Shown one piece after another: positions 12,982 to 24,407 of a DNA stretch of 64,000 nt (position 1 is its first letter; each line of letters starts with the position of its first letter). The stretch is taken from positions 21,793,616-21,857,615 of the forward strand of contig NC_084894.1 in the NCBI RefSeq assembly GCF_958979055.1, read 5' to 3'. The notes below the pieces were generated by a model, which was given only the letters and a program-made list of their open reading frames with translations, ran no database searches and had not been told where the DNA came from. This DNA comes from Alnus glutinosa. Lineage: Eukaryota > Streptophyta > Magnoliopsida > Fagales > Betulaceae. The position numbers and the translations under genes were made by a program.

Positions 12982-13947
12982 TATTAGTGTGTTCGTTAGA
13001 ACTCTTTCTTTTCTTTTTTTGATCGTGTCGAATGATTTTTTTTTTTCTTTTCCTTTTTTGGAGCTTGTTGGCTAGAAGATAGAAGTTTGGAAAAAAAAAA
13101 AAGGCACACTTACCTCTTTCAAACTAAAAAAATGATATTTATACATGCACATCCATTTTGTACACACATTGTACACACTCGATCACAATGGTGCATGGGC
13201 GGAGCCAGCCTTCAAACCTTGGGGGACAGGATTAAAAAAAAAAATTTGAAGCGGAAGTCGGGCAAATCTAAAAAAATAAAAAAAAATTAGGGATGAAATT
13301 TTAATTTTTTTTTTTCTTGAGAAAACCTTGGGCCTTGAGAGCAGGCTCTACGTGGTTTCGCCACTGAATGGGTGTGTACAATATGTGTAAAGTGTTTATG
13401 CAAATAACACAACTCTTCAAACTAATATTCAATTATTTCTTTAAAAAAAAAAAAAAATGGTGACAGACCCCAGATATTTTTTTTTTCTTTTTATTATTTC
13501 CTTTAAAATATGTAGGGGTATTTTTTTCTTATTGAGCAAAATTTAAGAGCATTTTTTGTTTTTATTTTTTTTTGGGACAAGAGAAACATTGCAAATTTTT
13601 TATAATTTTGGAAAGATATTGATTCAATATTTACTTTCAGATAACATTATAAATTGAATGTTAGTTCAAAAGAGATATGTTTAGTTTTTCCTAAAAGTTT
13701 TGTCCTTTCATATGTGGACTAATAAAAATAGAGTAAACCTTGTGTGGAGCCCAACAACCACCCCCTTTGGACTTCAAAATCTTCTGCACACCTCAGCACC
13801 TGGATTTGAGTTCAAGTAAATTGTGTCTTGGGCTTCTTCCCAACTCATTTAGGCGGTGACTACTGACTACTAATCATCCTTTTTTTTTTCTTTTTGTTCT
13901 TTTTTTTTTTTAATGAGAAAATAACCAACACATAATTGACTCATGAA
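12982..13947. other. Intergenic, homopolymer-rich, with one small MITE
   Basis: Upstream region of the dirigent gene, with many poly-A and poly-T runs. Apart from the small element at 13194-13366, nothing is recognised. Confidence 0.55.
13194..13366. mobile_element. Small hAT-like MITE
   Basis: The ends are imperfect inverted versions of the common plant terminus CAGTGGCGGAGCC (left CATGGGCGGAGCC, right GGTTTCGCCACTG). The flanks AATGGTG and AATGGGTG are similar but not a clean target duplication. Confidence 0.4.
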
Positions 13948-13962
13948 CTATATTCCAGATTT

Positions 13963-14184
13963 ATTTTATTTTATACAGGGTGACCCAAGGTTTATAAGTC
14001 GCAGACTAATCTCTGATCCAATGTCCAGCGCCACTCCATATATTGGGCCGTTAACTCGCGGGATATGCCCGAGTGACTGGCTCCAAGAAAAAAGTAGTAC
14101 CTAGGTAGATTTGAACTCGAGACCTCAAGGGGTAAAATTCCCTTGAAGCCGCAAGCTTGACCACTAGGCCACCCCATTGGGGTT
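13963..14184 (-). mobile_element. tRNA-derived SINE with 15-bp target duplication
   Basis: On the minus strand the element begins CCCCAATGGGGTGGCCTAG. It carries an A-box-like TGGCCTAGTGG and, about 40 bases on, a B-box-like GAGTTCAAATC, the internal RNA polymerase III promoter of tRNA-type SINEs. It ends in an A-rich tail (ATAAAATAAAAT). The 15-bp sequence CTATATTCCAGATTT flanks it exactly at 13948-13962 and 14185-14199, which shows target-primed insertion. The body downstream of the tRNA-like head is about 140 bases. Confidence 0.88.
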
Positions 14185-14199
14185 CTATATTCCAGATTT

Positions 14200-14891
14200 T
14201 ACAGAGAGATCATTATAATTATCTCCATCCTGAAACTTCGAGGATAGCTTCTCTTATCCTCTTCAGCAATAGATGGTAACCTTTTCATGATAATAAAAGT
14301 CAAAAAGGAAACAAAATGACCTAAGGCATGCAATATTCGCACTTGCGATTTAGATATTCAAGTGCTTTTTCTCTAAACATAAAAATTTAAAATGGATTAA
14401 ACAGCTTTGTAGCCTGTAACTCCAAGCATGCTAAGTGTGACCATGGCTTCAAAAATGGATAACAATTCCAAGCAGTGATCAAAGACTAATCAAGATTTGG
14501 TCCTTGGAATCAGAAAAAATATGGACAACTAAAAATATTTCAATTTTCAACAATCAAATCCTTCTTTTCTTCCCTGAAGCCTACAAATGGGCAACGATCA
14601 TTTCAATTACAAGCCTCCAGCACCTCAATTTCCACCACAAGCATCACTAATGAGAGCTCACAAAACTTGCCTAAACAAAGGGCTGTCCATCTTCTACACT
14701 AATTCAAGCAAACAGCCAATAAACAAGATATCTCTATCTATGGACATGTCTACTTGTTGCCATTTATACTTCCACAGGAATCTCAAGCCTGGCAGAAATG
14801 ATTAATTAAACCCAACCACCAATTGCACTGGTGATGATCAAGTGCCTTACTGACGCAAATCCTTGGAAGACTACAAAATGTCGCAACAATG
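14200..14891. other. 3' flank of the PPR gene
   Basis: AT-rich single-copy-looking sequence between the SINE and the PPR stop codon. It probably includes the PPR 3' UTR. No coding sequence is supported. Confidence 0.5.
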
Positions 14892-16364
14892 TCATGCAAT
14901 TTTCTCTTCCGTAACACAATTCTGCCCAGAAACCAGTTCAGTTAGAAGCCTACAGGCACCTCTATCCCCTCCACAAGTATCCATGATCAAGGCTTCCCAA
15001 GCCTCCAAATCAATTTGAATCTTTCTCTTCTCCATCTCCTCCAAAACAAAGCAGGCACCATCAATTTTTCCACACTTCAACAGTCCCACCATCAAACATT
15101 TAAATGTTTCTGAACGTGGACAATGCCTACTTGTTAACATTACATTCAACACCTTCAAACCTCCCTCGAAATCCCTAACCCTGCAAAATCCATCAACCAT
15201 CATTCTGTAAGTAGCTGCATTCGGCTTACAACCTCCAACCTCCATTTCAATCAAAACTTTATAAGCCTCTACCACTTTACCTTCCTTGCACAGATAATTT
15301 AACAATATATTATAGGTGACAACATCCGGCTTAAACTGCCTTTTCTTCATCTCGTGAAGTAAAGATTTTGCCTCCTCAATCTTCCCTTTCTTCCCAAGAT
15401 CACTCATCAAAACACCATAATTCACAAGCCGCGGTTTACACCCACGATACTCCATATCAAACATCATCTTTTTAGCTTCGGTATACTTTCCTACAGAGCA
15501 CAAACCTTCCATCAATAACGCATATGTTACTGAATTCGGATATTTTCCTTTCTGCGTCATATCCTCAAGCAAGCTCATTGCTTTGTCCAAATAACCCTTT
15601 CTGGACAAAAACCCAATAAGACTATTATACGTCACCACACTGGGTTGCTCATTTCTCTCAAGCATTTGATCAAACAGCTTGCACGCTTGTTCCCACTCAT
15701 CCTTTCTCAGCCACCCTTTGATCATTACATTAAACGAGACTGAATTCGGACGAAAACCCATCTTAGAAGAACGATCAAAAATCTCATTCGCATCGGAAAA
15801 CCGGTCATTATCGACCAGTGCATTGAGGAGCGCATTAAGAGACTGCAAAGTACGGACACAATTAAACGAAGGCATTCTATGAAAAAGCTCAATGGCTTTG
15901 TCCACCAAATGGGTTTTCCCATAATGTTGAATCAAAGCAATGAAAAGGGTCTCTCTGCACCGAATATCTCGGTCCTGTATAAGACCAAGAATGGTCTCTA
16001 CAGCTTCAAAGTTGCGAGAGCGAGCAAGCTTGTACACGAGAGCAGAGTAAGAGGGATAGTCGTGCTTGAAGCCCATTTGGTGATACTCGTGGAAGAGAGA
16101 TAAGGCATCGTCTGGGTCTAGTACCTCCTTGACGCTGGTGACGAAAGGAATGGGTTTGCGAGGCCTTACGGTGGGTCTGTGAGGTCGTTGTTCATGGCGA
16201 TGTTTGGTCTTGGGTTTAGAAGGACGAGTAGTGCGGTATGTTTGAGAATGGAAGTGATTGATGTAATCGCGAATTACAATTGGTTGTGTTTGATTGATTG
16301 CCTTCGTTCTTGAATGGATCATGGAAGCAGGAAGACGAGCTGAATTGCTTGCAACCCTTTTCAA
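14892..16364 (-). CDS. P-class pentatricopeptide repeat protein, probably mitochondrial
   Basis: The 490-residue single-exon protein is built mostly of 35-residue PPR motifs, about ten from residue 85 on. Typical units are PNSVSFNVMIKGWLRKDEWE, PSVVTYNSLIGFLSRKGYLD and PDVVTYNILLNYLCKEGKVV. There are no E or DYW extensions, so it is P class; such proteins bind organelle RNA and affect its processing, stability or translation. The N-terminal 80 residues are rich in Arg, Ser, Thr and His and poor in acidic residues, consistent with an organelle-targeting presequence. From memory it most resembles Arabidopsis At1g07740. The start is the first ATG of the ORF. The 5' two thirds of the gene are present again at 19081-20063 through a tandem duplication. 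Confidence 0.93.
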   Translation of the reverse strand: MKRVASNSARLPASMIHSRTKAINQTQPIVIRDYINHFHSQTYRTTRPSKPKTKHRHEQRPHRPTVRPRKPIPFVTSVKEVLDPDDALSLFHEYHQMGFKHDYPSYSALVYKLARSRNFEAVETILGLIQDRDIRCRETLFIALIQHYGKTHLVDKAIELFHRMPSFNCVRTLQSLNALLNALVDNDRFSDANEIFDRSSKMGFRPNSVSFNVMIKGWLRKDEWEQACKLFDQMLERNEQPSVVTYNSLIGFLSRKGYLDKAMSLLEDMTQKGKYPNSVTYALLMEGLCSVGKYTEAKKMMFDMEYRGCKPRLVNYGVLMSDLGKKGKIEEAKSLLHEMKKRQFKPDVVTYNILLNYLCKEGKVVEAYKVLIEMEVGGCKPNAATYRMMVDGFCRVRDFEGGLKVLNVMLTSRHCPRSETFKCLMVGLLKCGKIDGACFVLEEMEKRKIQIDLEAWEALIMDTCGGDRGACRLLTELVSGQNCVTEEKIA

Positions 16365-16447
16365 AACCAGGGTTTAAGGGCAGTCTCGTGAAGAAATATT
16401 TGATAGTTCAAACTTCAAAGTTACTATTTTAACCTTATCAACCTTAT

Positions 16448-16810
16448 GGATAATTGCATTACCGATCTTTGGGGTTAGCCTAAATTACGAATCATTACCT
16501 ATTGTACAAAAAGTTCATGAAGGATCCTTGTAATAAACTATAATTACAAATCACTTCCTGAACCCGTTTTCCATCAACTAAGTTAACAAAGTCTGTTAGT
16601 GGATTACAGTACAAATGATATTTAGAAGTTGTCTCACTATTTATATGACGTGGCAAACTAACGAATTCTGTTAACTTGGTAGACGAAAAACAGGTTCAGG
16701 GAGTGATTCGTAATTATAGTTTACTACAAGAACCCTCCATGAACTTTTTGTACAACAGGGAGTGATTTGTAATTTAGGCCAACCCTAGGGACCAGTGTGC
16801 AATTATCTCT
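16448..16810. mobile_element. MITE of the GGATAATTGCA family (unit A copy)
   Basis: A long imperfect palindrome. The left arm reads GGATAATTGCATTACCGATC and continues through ACAAAAAGTTCATGAAGGATC and TGAACCCGTTTTCC. The right arm has the reverse complements in mirrored order. Flanks CAACCTTAT and TAACCTTAT suggest a 9-bp target duplication. Relatives occur at 20148, 44727, 50370, 54530 and 63130. Confidence 0.75.
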
Positions 16811-18111
16811 TAACCTTATTTGGGAAGGAACATGGGTTGCCTCCCCCACATGCGGCGTTGAGGGTGGTAGGTTGATCATGGTGGTGTAGTGGCTTCGCAA
16901 TAGCAAACAATAATATAATTACAACTCTTCTCAAATCAAGATTCTATCAATGAATCAAGGCAAAATGAATAGAAAATCACTTATAAAATGTTTCATATTG
17001 ATAAACTGATAGAAAATACATAAGCTGGAGATTAAAGCTATCTTAATAGGCTTATATAGAGAATAAATTCAAAACCCTACAAAATAATAATAATAATAAT
17101 AAAACAAAATAAAAATATTTTGCAATACAAATTAAATAATACAAAACAACTTTTTCCTAGTAAACAGTGGAATTATGAAATGTTCGTAAAATGCAAAAGT
17201 GTAGCCCTCTAAATAAGCTTTCCAACACCACCACGTTTGTCTCAATCTGATGTTAGAATCATAAGATATGATTTTTTTTAAGTAAAACAGGTCTAATAAA
17301 ATACTGATAAAATTGGCCAAGAAGAATAGTTCCAAAAATAAAAACATATGAAAAATTCTTGAAATAGTTTCAAGAGATCAATGTATAAATCAACTATTAA
17401 AAGTGTGAGATCACATGTAAGTTTCACAAATTTAATTGTGGATATGCAAAAGATATGTATAAGAGAATGACACAAAATACATTTTTTATTATAATTCACT
17501 TATAAACTCGCGTATCAATTCACATATTATGTAAAAAAAAAAGTATTATGTAAATTGTTATTTACTATTTTACATTTTAGTGGTTGATGTGATAAATATT
17601 ACACAGAATTCCACGTTATTTTGTAAAGGTTCTGAGTGACTTAAAAGGCTACAATTTTTTCACAAAAAAATCAAGCACAAATGTTTTGAAAAATTCGATG
17701 CAACATTTTTCAGTTGTTTGACGGTAGATATCAAAATGAAAAGTTTTACAAATAAAGTTGCAGTAAGAAAGGTAATTATGATATAACACTACAAAAAAAA
17801 TCTTTTATTTTTTCTGTTTTTCTAATTACCCATCTATTTTCTCTTATCAAATAATATTTTTTGCTCTAAATTTTTTAGTTTCACACGATCTCCAATAATA
17901 ATTAAGGCTGTTTTACTTTAAATAGTTTTTCTCTTTCGTAAAAATTTTCAGTTATGAAATTTTTATATATGCTTCCTATTTAGGTTGTTGTTGTTAAGTT
18001 TATTAATTAATTAACAATCCCATCAACCAAGAATATAATTGTGCCATTTAATTAGCTCAAAGTTGTACGAATGGCTGCTTCTTCTAAGTCCAAGTTTTTC
18101 TGCTTAAAAGG

Positions 18112-18162
<51 letters not shown>

Positions 18163-18683
18163 TGCTTCTGAGGGGAATAAGATAACCAATGGCCCTTCCA
18201 TGAGTTTATGTAGTTGTAATGTAAATCAGATTTAAGGTTTTTTTTATGTAAGAGATGTTAGTTACTTTTTCTAAAAGAATTTTGCATTTGAAATTTCAAT
18301 GGTGTTCATGATTGTAATCACCCTCTATGTTTTAATGGGACTGCATATCAGAGAGTGAATCTCAAACATGTTGAACTGTTTCTAATAATAATCAAAAGAT
18401 ACTATATATAGTTTTCATGATTAAAATTTTATTCAGTACTTGTTCTATGGTATGATAAAAAGGTCTCACTAAAACATGAAAAACTAAACTATTTTCTTTG
18501 TAATCCCCATCTTAATTTCCATTAATCTATCTTTTGTCCAGGACTAATCTTTTAACTTTGTGAGAGGTATTTCGACAAGTGCAAATGAGTTTTATAAGAT
18601 GGGTAGCGACAAGTAGGTATGTTTGGTAAGTGGAATGGCCAGCTATTTCATTAAGAAGAATGAATGGATTTTATTAAAAATTA
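16811..18683. other. AT-rich intergenic stretch, unit A
   Basis: No gene is supported. Contains (TAA)n near 17084-17101 and an (AT)n run at about 18114-18160. The short ORFs here look like chance. Confidence 0.6.
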
Positions 18684-19073
18684 GGGTTAAATAGCCTATA
18701 CACCCGTGTGCTTTTCGACCTTTATTTTTTGCCCCATCAGTTTTATTTTTTTACCAAATTTGGTACTTGTGGTATGGGAAAAGAAGGAAATGGTACCTCC
18801 GTCCAATTTTCCATCCAAAACTAACGTCCAGCCATGTCGTTCTATAGGTGTCGGCGTGCATGGGTGACATCGATTCCTGTGGTACACCTCAGCGCTGACG
18901 TGGCTATCATTTTTTTTAAAAAAATTATTATTATTATTTTAATGATTTCTTTTATATATTAAAAAATAATAAATAAAAAAAAAAAAAAAAAAAAAATCTG
19001 GGGTGGCCCACACCCTTTGGGCCACATGGGGGTGGCTGGCTACCCCCATTTTGGCCAAGGGGGTGGCCGACCC
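18684..19073. mobile_element. Left part of the long-TIR MITE, truncated at the duplication junction
   Basis: Begins GGGTTAAATAGCC like the complete copy at 22384 and stops at GGCCGACCC, where unit A ends. It lacks the right TIR, as expected if the tandem duplication broke inside the element. Confidence 0.85.
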
Positions 19074-20063
19074 GAGCTTTTTCCCTTTCTTCCCAAGATC
19101 ACTCATCAAAACACCATAATTCACAAGCCGCGGTTTACACCCACGATACTCCATATCAAACATCATCTTTTTAGCTTCGGTATACTTTCCTACAGAGCAC
19201 AAACCTTCCATCAATAACGCATATGTTACTGAATTCGGATATTTTCCTTTCTGCGTCATATCCTCAAGCAAGCTCATTGCTTTGTCCAAATAACCCTTTC
19301 TGGACAAAAACCCAATAAGACTATTATACGTCACCACACTGGGTTGCTCATTTCTCTCAAGCATTTGATCAAACAGCTTGCACGCTTGTTCCCACTCATC
19401 CTTTCTCAGCCACCCTTTGATCATTACATTAAACGAGACTGAATTCGGACGAAAACCCATCTTAGAAGAACGATCAAAAATCTCATTCGCATCGGAAAAC
19501 CGGTCATTATCGACCAGTGCATTGAGGAGCGCATTAAGAGACTGCAAAGTACGGACACAATTAAACGAAGGCATTCTATGAAAAAGCTCAATGGCTTTGT
19601 CCACCAAATGGGTTTTCCCATAATGTTGAATCAAAGCAATGAAAAGGGTCTCTCTGCACCGAATATCTCGGTCCTGTATAAGACCAAGAATGGTCTCTAC
19701 AGCTTCAAAGTTGCGAGAGCGAGCAAGCTTGTACACGAGAGCAGAGTAAGAGGGATAGTCGTGCTTGAAGCCCATTTGGTGATACTCGTGGAAGAGAGAT
19801 AAGGCATCGTCTGGGTCTAGTACCTCCTTGACGCTGGTGACGAAAGGAATGGGTTTGCGAGGCCTTACGGTGGGTCTGTGAGGTCGTTGTTCATGGCGAT
19901 GTTTGGTCTTGGGTTTAGAAGGACGAGTAGTGCGGTATGTTTGAGAATGGAAGTGATTGATGTAATCGCGAATTACAATTGGTTGTGTTTGATTGATTGC
20001 CTTCGTTCTTGAATGGATCATGGAAGCAGGAAGACGAGCTGAATTGCTTGCAACCCTTTTCAA
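18939..20063 (-). pseudogene. Truncated PPR copy fused to MITE sequence
   Basis: Residues 1-328 are identical to the intact PPR gene. At 19081 the frame crosses the duplication junction and runs through transposon sequence for about 45 residues, ending in a poly-Phe stretch and IYYFLIYKRNH (374 aa in total). The C-terminal 160 or so residues, with about four PPR motifs, are missing. The whole 5' flank is duplicated too, so the copy may be transcribed from the same promoter. The product, if made, would bind a shorter RNA or none. Confidence 0.9.
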
Positions 20064-20147
20064 AACCAGGGTTTAAGGGCAGTCTCGTGAAGAAATATTT
20101 GATAGTTCAAACTTCAAAGTTACTATTTTAACCTTATCAACCTTATG

Positions 20148-20511
20148 GATAATTGCATTACCGATCTTTGGGGTTAGCCTAAATTACGAATCATTACCTA
20201 TTGTACAAAAAGTTCATGAAGGATCCTTGTAATAAACTATAATTACAAATCACTTCCTGAACCCGTTTTCCATCAACTAAGTTAACAAAGTCTGTTAGTG
20301 GATTACAGTACAAATGATATTTAGAAGTTGTCTCACTATTTATATGACGTGGCAAACTAACGAATTCTGTTAACTTGGTAGACGAAAAACAGGTTCAGGG
20401 AGTGATTCGTAATTATAGTTTACTACAAGAACCCTCCATGAACTTTTTGTACAACAGGGAGTGATTTGTAATTTAGGCCAACCCTAGGGACCAGTGGTGC
20501 AATTATCTCTT
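20148..20511. mobile_element. MITE of the GGATAATTGCA family (unit B copy)
   Basis: Duplicated together with unit B; equals 16448-16810 except for one inserted base and a few changes. Confidence 0.75.
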
Positions 20512-21811
20512 AACCTTATTTGGGAAGGAACATAGGTTGCCTCCCCCACATGCGGCGTTGAGGGTGGTAGGTTGATCATGGTGGTGTAGTGGCTTCGCAA
20601 TAGCAAACAATAATATAATTACAACTCTTCTCAAATCAAGATTCTATCGATGAATCAAGGCAAAATGAATAGAAAATCACTTATAAAATGTTTCATATTG
20701 ATAAACTGATAGAAAATACATAAGCTGGAGATTAAAGCTATCTTAATAGGCTTATATAGAGAATAAATTCAAAACCCTACAAAATAATAATAATAATAAT
20801 AAAACAAAATAAAAATATTTTGCAATACAAATTAAATAATACAAAACAACTTTTTCCTAGTAAACAGTGGAATTATGAAATGTTCGTAAAATGCAAAAGT
20901 GTAGCCCTCTAAATAAGCTTTCCAACACCACCACGTTTGTCTCAATCTGATGTTAGAATCATAAGATATGATTTTTTTTAAGTAAAACAGGTCTAATAAA
21001 ATACTGATAAAATTGGCCAAGAAGAATAGTTCCAAAAATAAAAACATATGAAAAATTCTTGAAATAGTTTCAAGAGATCAATGTATAAATCAACTATTAA
21101 AAGTGTGAGATCACATGTAAGTTTCACAAATTTAATTGTGGATATGCAAAAGATATGTATAAGAGAATGACACAAAATACATTTTTTATTATAATTCACT
21201 TATAAACTCGCGTATCAATTCACATATTATGTAAAAAAAAAAGTATTATGTAAATTGTTATTTACTATTTTACATTTTAGTGGTTGATGTGATAAATATT
21301 ACACAGAATTCCACGTTATTTTGTAAAGGTTCTGAGTGACTTAAAAGGCTACAATTTTTTCACAAAAAAATCAAGCACAAATGTTTTGAAAAATTCGATG
21401 CAACATTTTTCAGTTGTTTGACGGTAGATATCAAAATGAAAAGTTTTACAAATAAAGTTGCAGTAAGAAAGGTAATTATGATATAACACTACAAAAAAAA
21501 TCTTTTATTTTTTCTGTTTTTCTAATTACCCATCTATTTTCTCTTATCAAATAATATTTTTTGCTCTAAATTTTTTAGTTTCACACGATCTCCAATAATA
21601 ATTAAGGCTGTTTTACTTTAAATAGTTTTTCTCTTTCGTAAAAATTTTCAGTTATGAAATTTTTATATATGCTTCCTATTTAGGTTGTTGTTGTTAAGTT
21701 TATTAATTAATTAACAATCCCATCAACCAAGAATATAATTGTGCCATTTAATTAGCTCAAAGTTGTACGAATGGCTGCTTCTTCTAAGTCCAAGTTTTTC
21801 TGCTTAAAAGG

Positions 21812-21862
<51 letters not shown>

Positions 21863-22383
21863 TGCTTCTGAGGGGAATAAGATAACCAATGGCCCTTCCA
21901 TGAGTTTATGTAGTTGTAATGTAAATCAGATTTAAGGTTTTTTTTATGTAAGAGATGTTAGTTACTTTTTCTAAAAGAATTTTGCATTTGAAATTTCAAT
22001 GGTGTTCATGATTGTAATCACCCTCTATGTTTTAATGGGACTGCATATCAGAGAGTGAATCTCAAACATGTTGAACTGTTTCTAATAATAATCAAAAGAT
22101 ACTATATATAGTTTTCATGATTAAAATTTTATTCAGTACTTGTTCTATGGTATGATAAAAAGGTCTCACTAAAACATGAAAAACTAAACTATTTTCTTTG
22201 TAATCCCCATCTTAATTTCCATTAATCTATCTTTTGTCCAGGACTAATCTTTTAACTTTGTGAGAGGTATTTCGACAAGTGCAAATGAGTTTTATAAGAT
22301 GGGTAGCGACAAGTAGGTATGTTTGGTAAGTGGAATGGCCAGCTATTTCATTAAGAAGAATGAATGGATTTTATTAAAAATTA
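20512..22383. other. AT-rich intergenic stretch, unit B
   Basis: Copy of 16811-18683; no gene is seen. (AT)n at about 21814-21860. Confidence 0.6.
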
Positions 22384-22877
22384 GGGTTAAATAGCCTATA
22401 CACCCGTGTGCTTTTCGACCTTTATTTTTTGCCCCATCAGTTTTATTTTTTTACCAAATTTGGTACTTGTGGTATGGGAAAAGAAGGAAATGGTACCTCC
22501 GTCCAATTTTCCATCCAAAACTAACGTCCAGCCATGTCGTTCTATAGGTGTCGGCGTGCATGGGTGACATCGATTCCTGTGGTACACCTCAGCGCTGACG
22601 TGGCTATCATTTTTTTTAAAAAAATTATTATTATTATTTTAATGATTTCTTTTATATATTAAAAAATAATAAATAAAAAAAAAAAAAATCTGGGGTGGCC
22701 CACACCCTTTGGGCCACATGGGGGTGGCTGGCTACCCCCATTTTGGCCAAGGGGGGGGCCGACCCCCCCCCCCCCCCCCCCCCCCCAAGGGCTAAAATGG
22801 GGGTGGCATAAACCACCCCCATTTGGCTTGAGCCATCCCCATTAGGCCTGGGGTGGCCCAATGGCCAACGTGAAAAA

Positions 22878-22927
<50 letters not shown>

Positions 22928-23046
22928 TTAGGTTTTGGCCCTTGGGGGTGGCCGAACCATCCTCGTGGCTCATGGGGGTGGTTCAGCCACCCCAAAGGGC
23001 CAAAACTTTTCTTCTTCTTCTTCTTCTTCTTCTTCTTCTTCTTCTT

Positions 23047-23087
<41 letters not shown>

Positions 23088-23916
23088 CACTTTGACCCTT
23101 GGAAGTGGCTCAACCACTCTCATGTAGCCTAAAGGGGTGGCTCCTAAAAAAAAAAAAAAAAAAAAAAACCTTAAAATTAAAAACCACAATTTTTTTTTTC
23201 CAATATATACCCATGTAGTTTTATACATTTCATGATGTGCTCCATGTGGTTTTAATAAGTACCACAAATGGTATTTTATACACAAATAATATTTGGTATA
23301 TTTGGTATGCTTGTTTTGAACCAAAAGTAACATGTATACCTGTCGTGTATCAAAATAACATGTTGACAGGACATGGATTGAACCCTTCATAAAAAAAAAA
23401 AATTAAAAAGAAAAACAAAAAAAGAAAAGAAAAGAAAAAACAAAACACAATCAGTCATGTGTAACAATTGGAAACATAAAATTATATGCGTGGCCAATTG
23501 AGATAACGCAAAAAATTACCAAATGTTTGTTACTTAAACACAATTTTTTTTTTTTCCAATATATATCCCTGTGGTTTTATAAATTTCATGATGTACCCCC
23601 AATGGTTTGAATAAGTATCAGAAATAATACCTTGAAGGTAGCTCAACCACCCCATATTTTATATATATATAAGAAACCATTAAAAAAAAATGGTAGCCAC
23701 GTCAGCGCTGAGGTGTGCCACGGGGACAGGTGTCGTGCATGAACGCCGACACCTGTAAGATGACGTGGCTGGACATTAATTTTGGACTGGAAATTGGACG
23801 GAGGTACCATTTTTCGTCTTTTCATATACCACAGGTACCAAATTTGGTAAAAAGTAAAACTGAGGGGGTAAAAAATAAAAGTCGTAAAGCATAGGGAGCA
23901 AATAAGTATTTAACCC
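22384..23916. mobile_element. Complete long-TIR MITE, GGGTTAAATA family, 9-bp target duplication
   Basis: Starts GGGTTAAATA and ends with a matching TATTTAACCC. The TIRs are about 230 bases long and share CTCCGTCCAATTTTCC, TGTCGGCGTGCAT and AGCGCTGACGTGGCT. TAAAAATTA flanks it exactly (22375-22383 and 23917-23925), a 9-bp duplication typical of Mutator-like elements. The core contains GGGGTGGCC-type units, a 24-base C run (22763-22786), (TAA)n, (CTT)n, a long T run and internal direct repeats (about 23188-23270 and 23540-23630). No transposase is present. Confidence 0.88.
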
Positions 23917-23925
23917 TAAAAATTA

Positions 23926-24402
23926 ATAGAAAAATGTGGAATAGAATAGACTTGGTATTATAAGATATGATAAAGATTCTATCATTACCATATACTCTAA
24001 CATTTGAAAAAGTTATTCTCTAATGACCCATAAGAATGGTTATTCCATTCAACCTTCTTCTATTCTCAATAAAAAAATTATTCATTTTCTTAATAGAATA
24101 GTTATTCCGCGTATCAAACGTACCCTTAGTGTATTAACATATTGTACTTTGCCTATGTCGGATGTTTTTTTTTTTTTTTTTTAATTGCCCTTTACAGTGT
24201 AGTAATTAACTAAATTCTTTGAGTAGTGTGATAAGTGTTATAGTCGTTCAAACCATTTATATGGAATATGGTTATATATCTAATACATTTTTTATTTTTT
24301 TTTAGTCCTACTAGTTGATTGTTTATACGCTATTAGAAATGGTGAGAAGAAGATGAGGAGGATGAGGGCGAGGATGAGGTTGTGGCCATATTCATTATCA
24401 TG
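23926..24402. other. AT-rich intergenic stretch with possible TE remains
   Basis: No gene is supported. The last 80 bases (GA-rich, reading as Arg/Met-rich peptide) may belong to the CACTA-like relic that resumes after the solo LTR. Confidence 0.45.
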
Positions 24403-24407
24403 ACTGA

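Larger units (their letters stand above)
15382..19073. repeat. Tandem duplication, unit A (3.7 kb)
   Basis: Matches 19081-22765 almost base for base. Differences seen by eye are one G inserted in the second copy (in ACCAGTGGTGC), two substitutions near 16834 and 16950, and a shorter poly-A run. The left boundary lies inside the PPR gene; the right boundary lies inside the long-TIR MITE. Seven bases (GAGCTTT, 19074-19080) separate the units. Confidence 0.95.
19081..22765. repeat. Tandem duplication, unit B
   Basis: Second copy of 15382-19073, in the same orientation. It begins within PPR coding sequence at the base equivalent to 15382 and ends in the MITE just before a 24-base C run. Because the copies differ at only a few positions, the event is very recent, or the second copy is an assembly artefact. 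Confidence 0.93.

Noticed and set aside
14020..14180. tRNA gene
   Set aside because: The A and B boxes are degenerate, there is no cloverleaf 3' half, and exact 15-bp target duplications plus an A-rich tail show a SINE.
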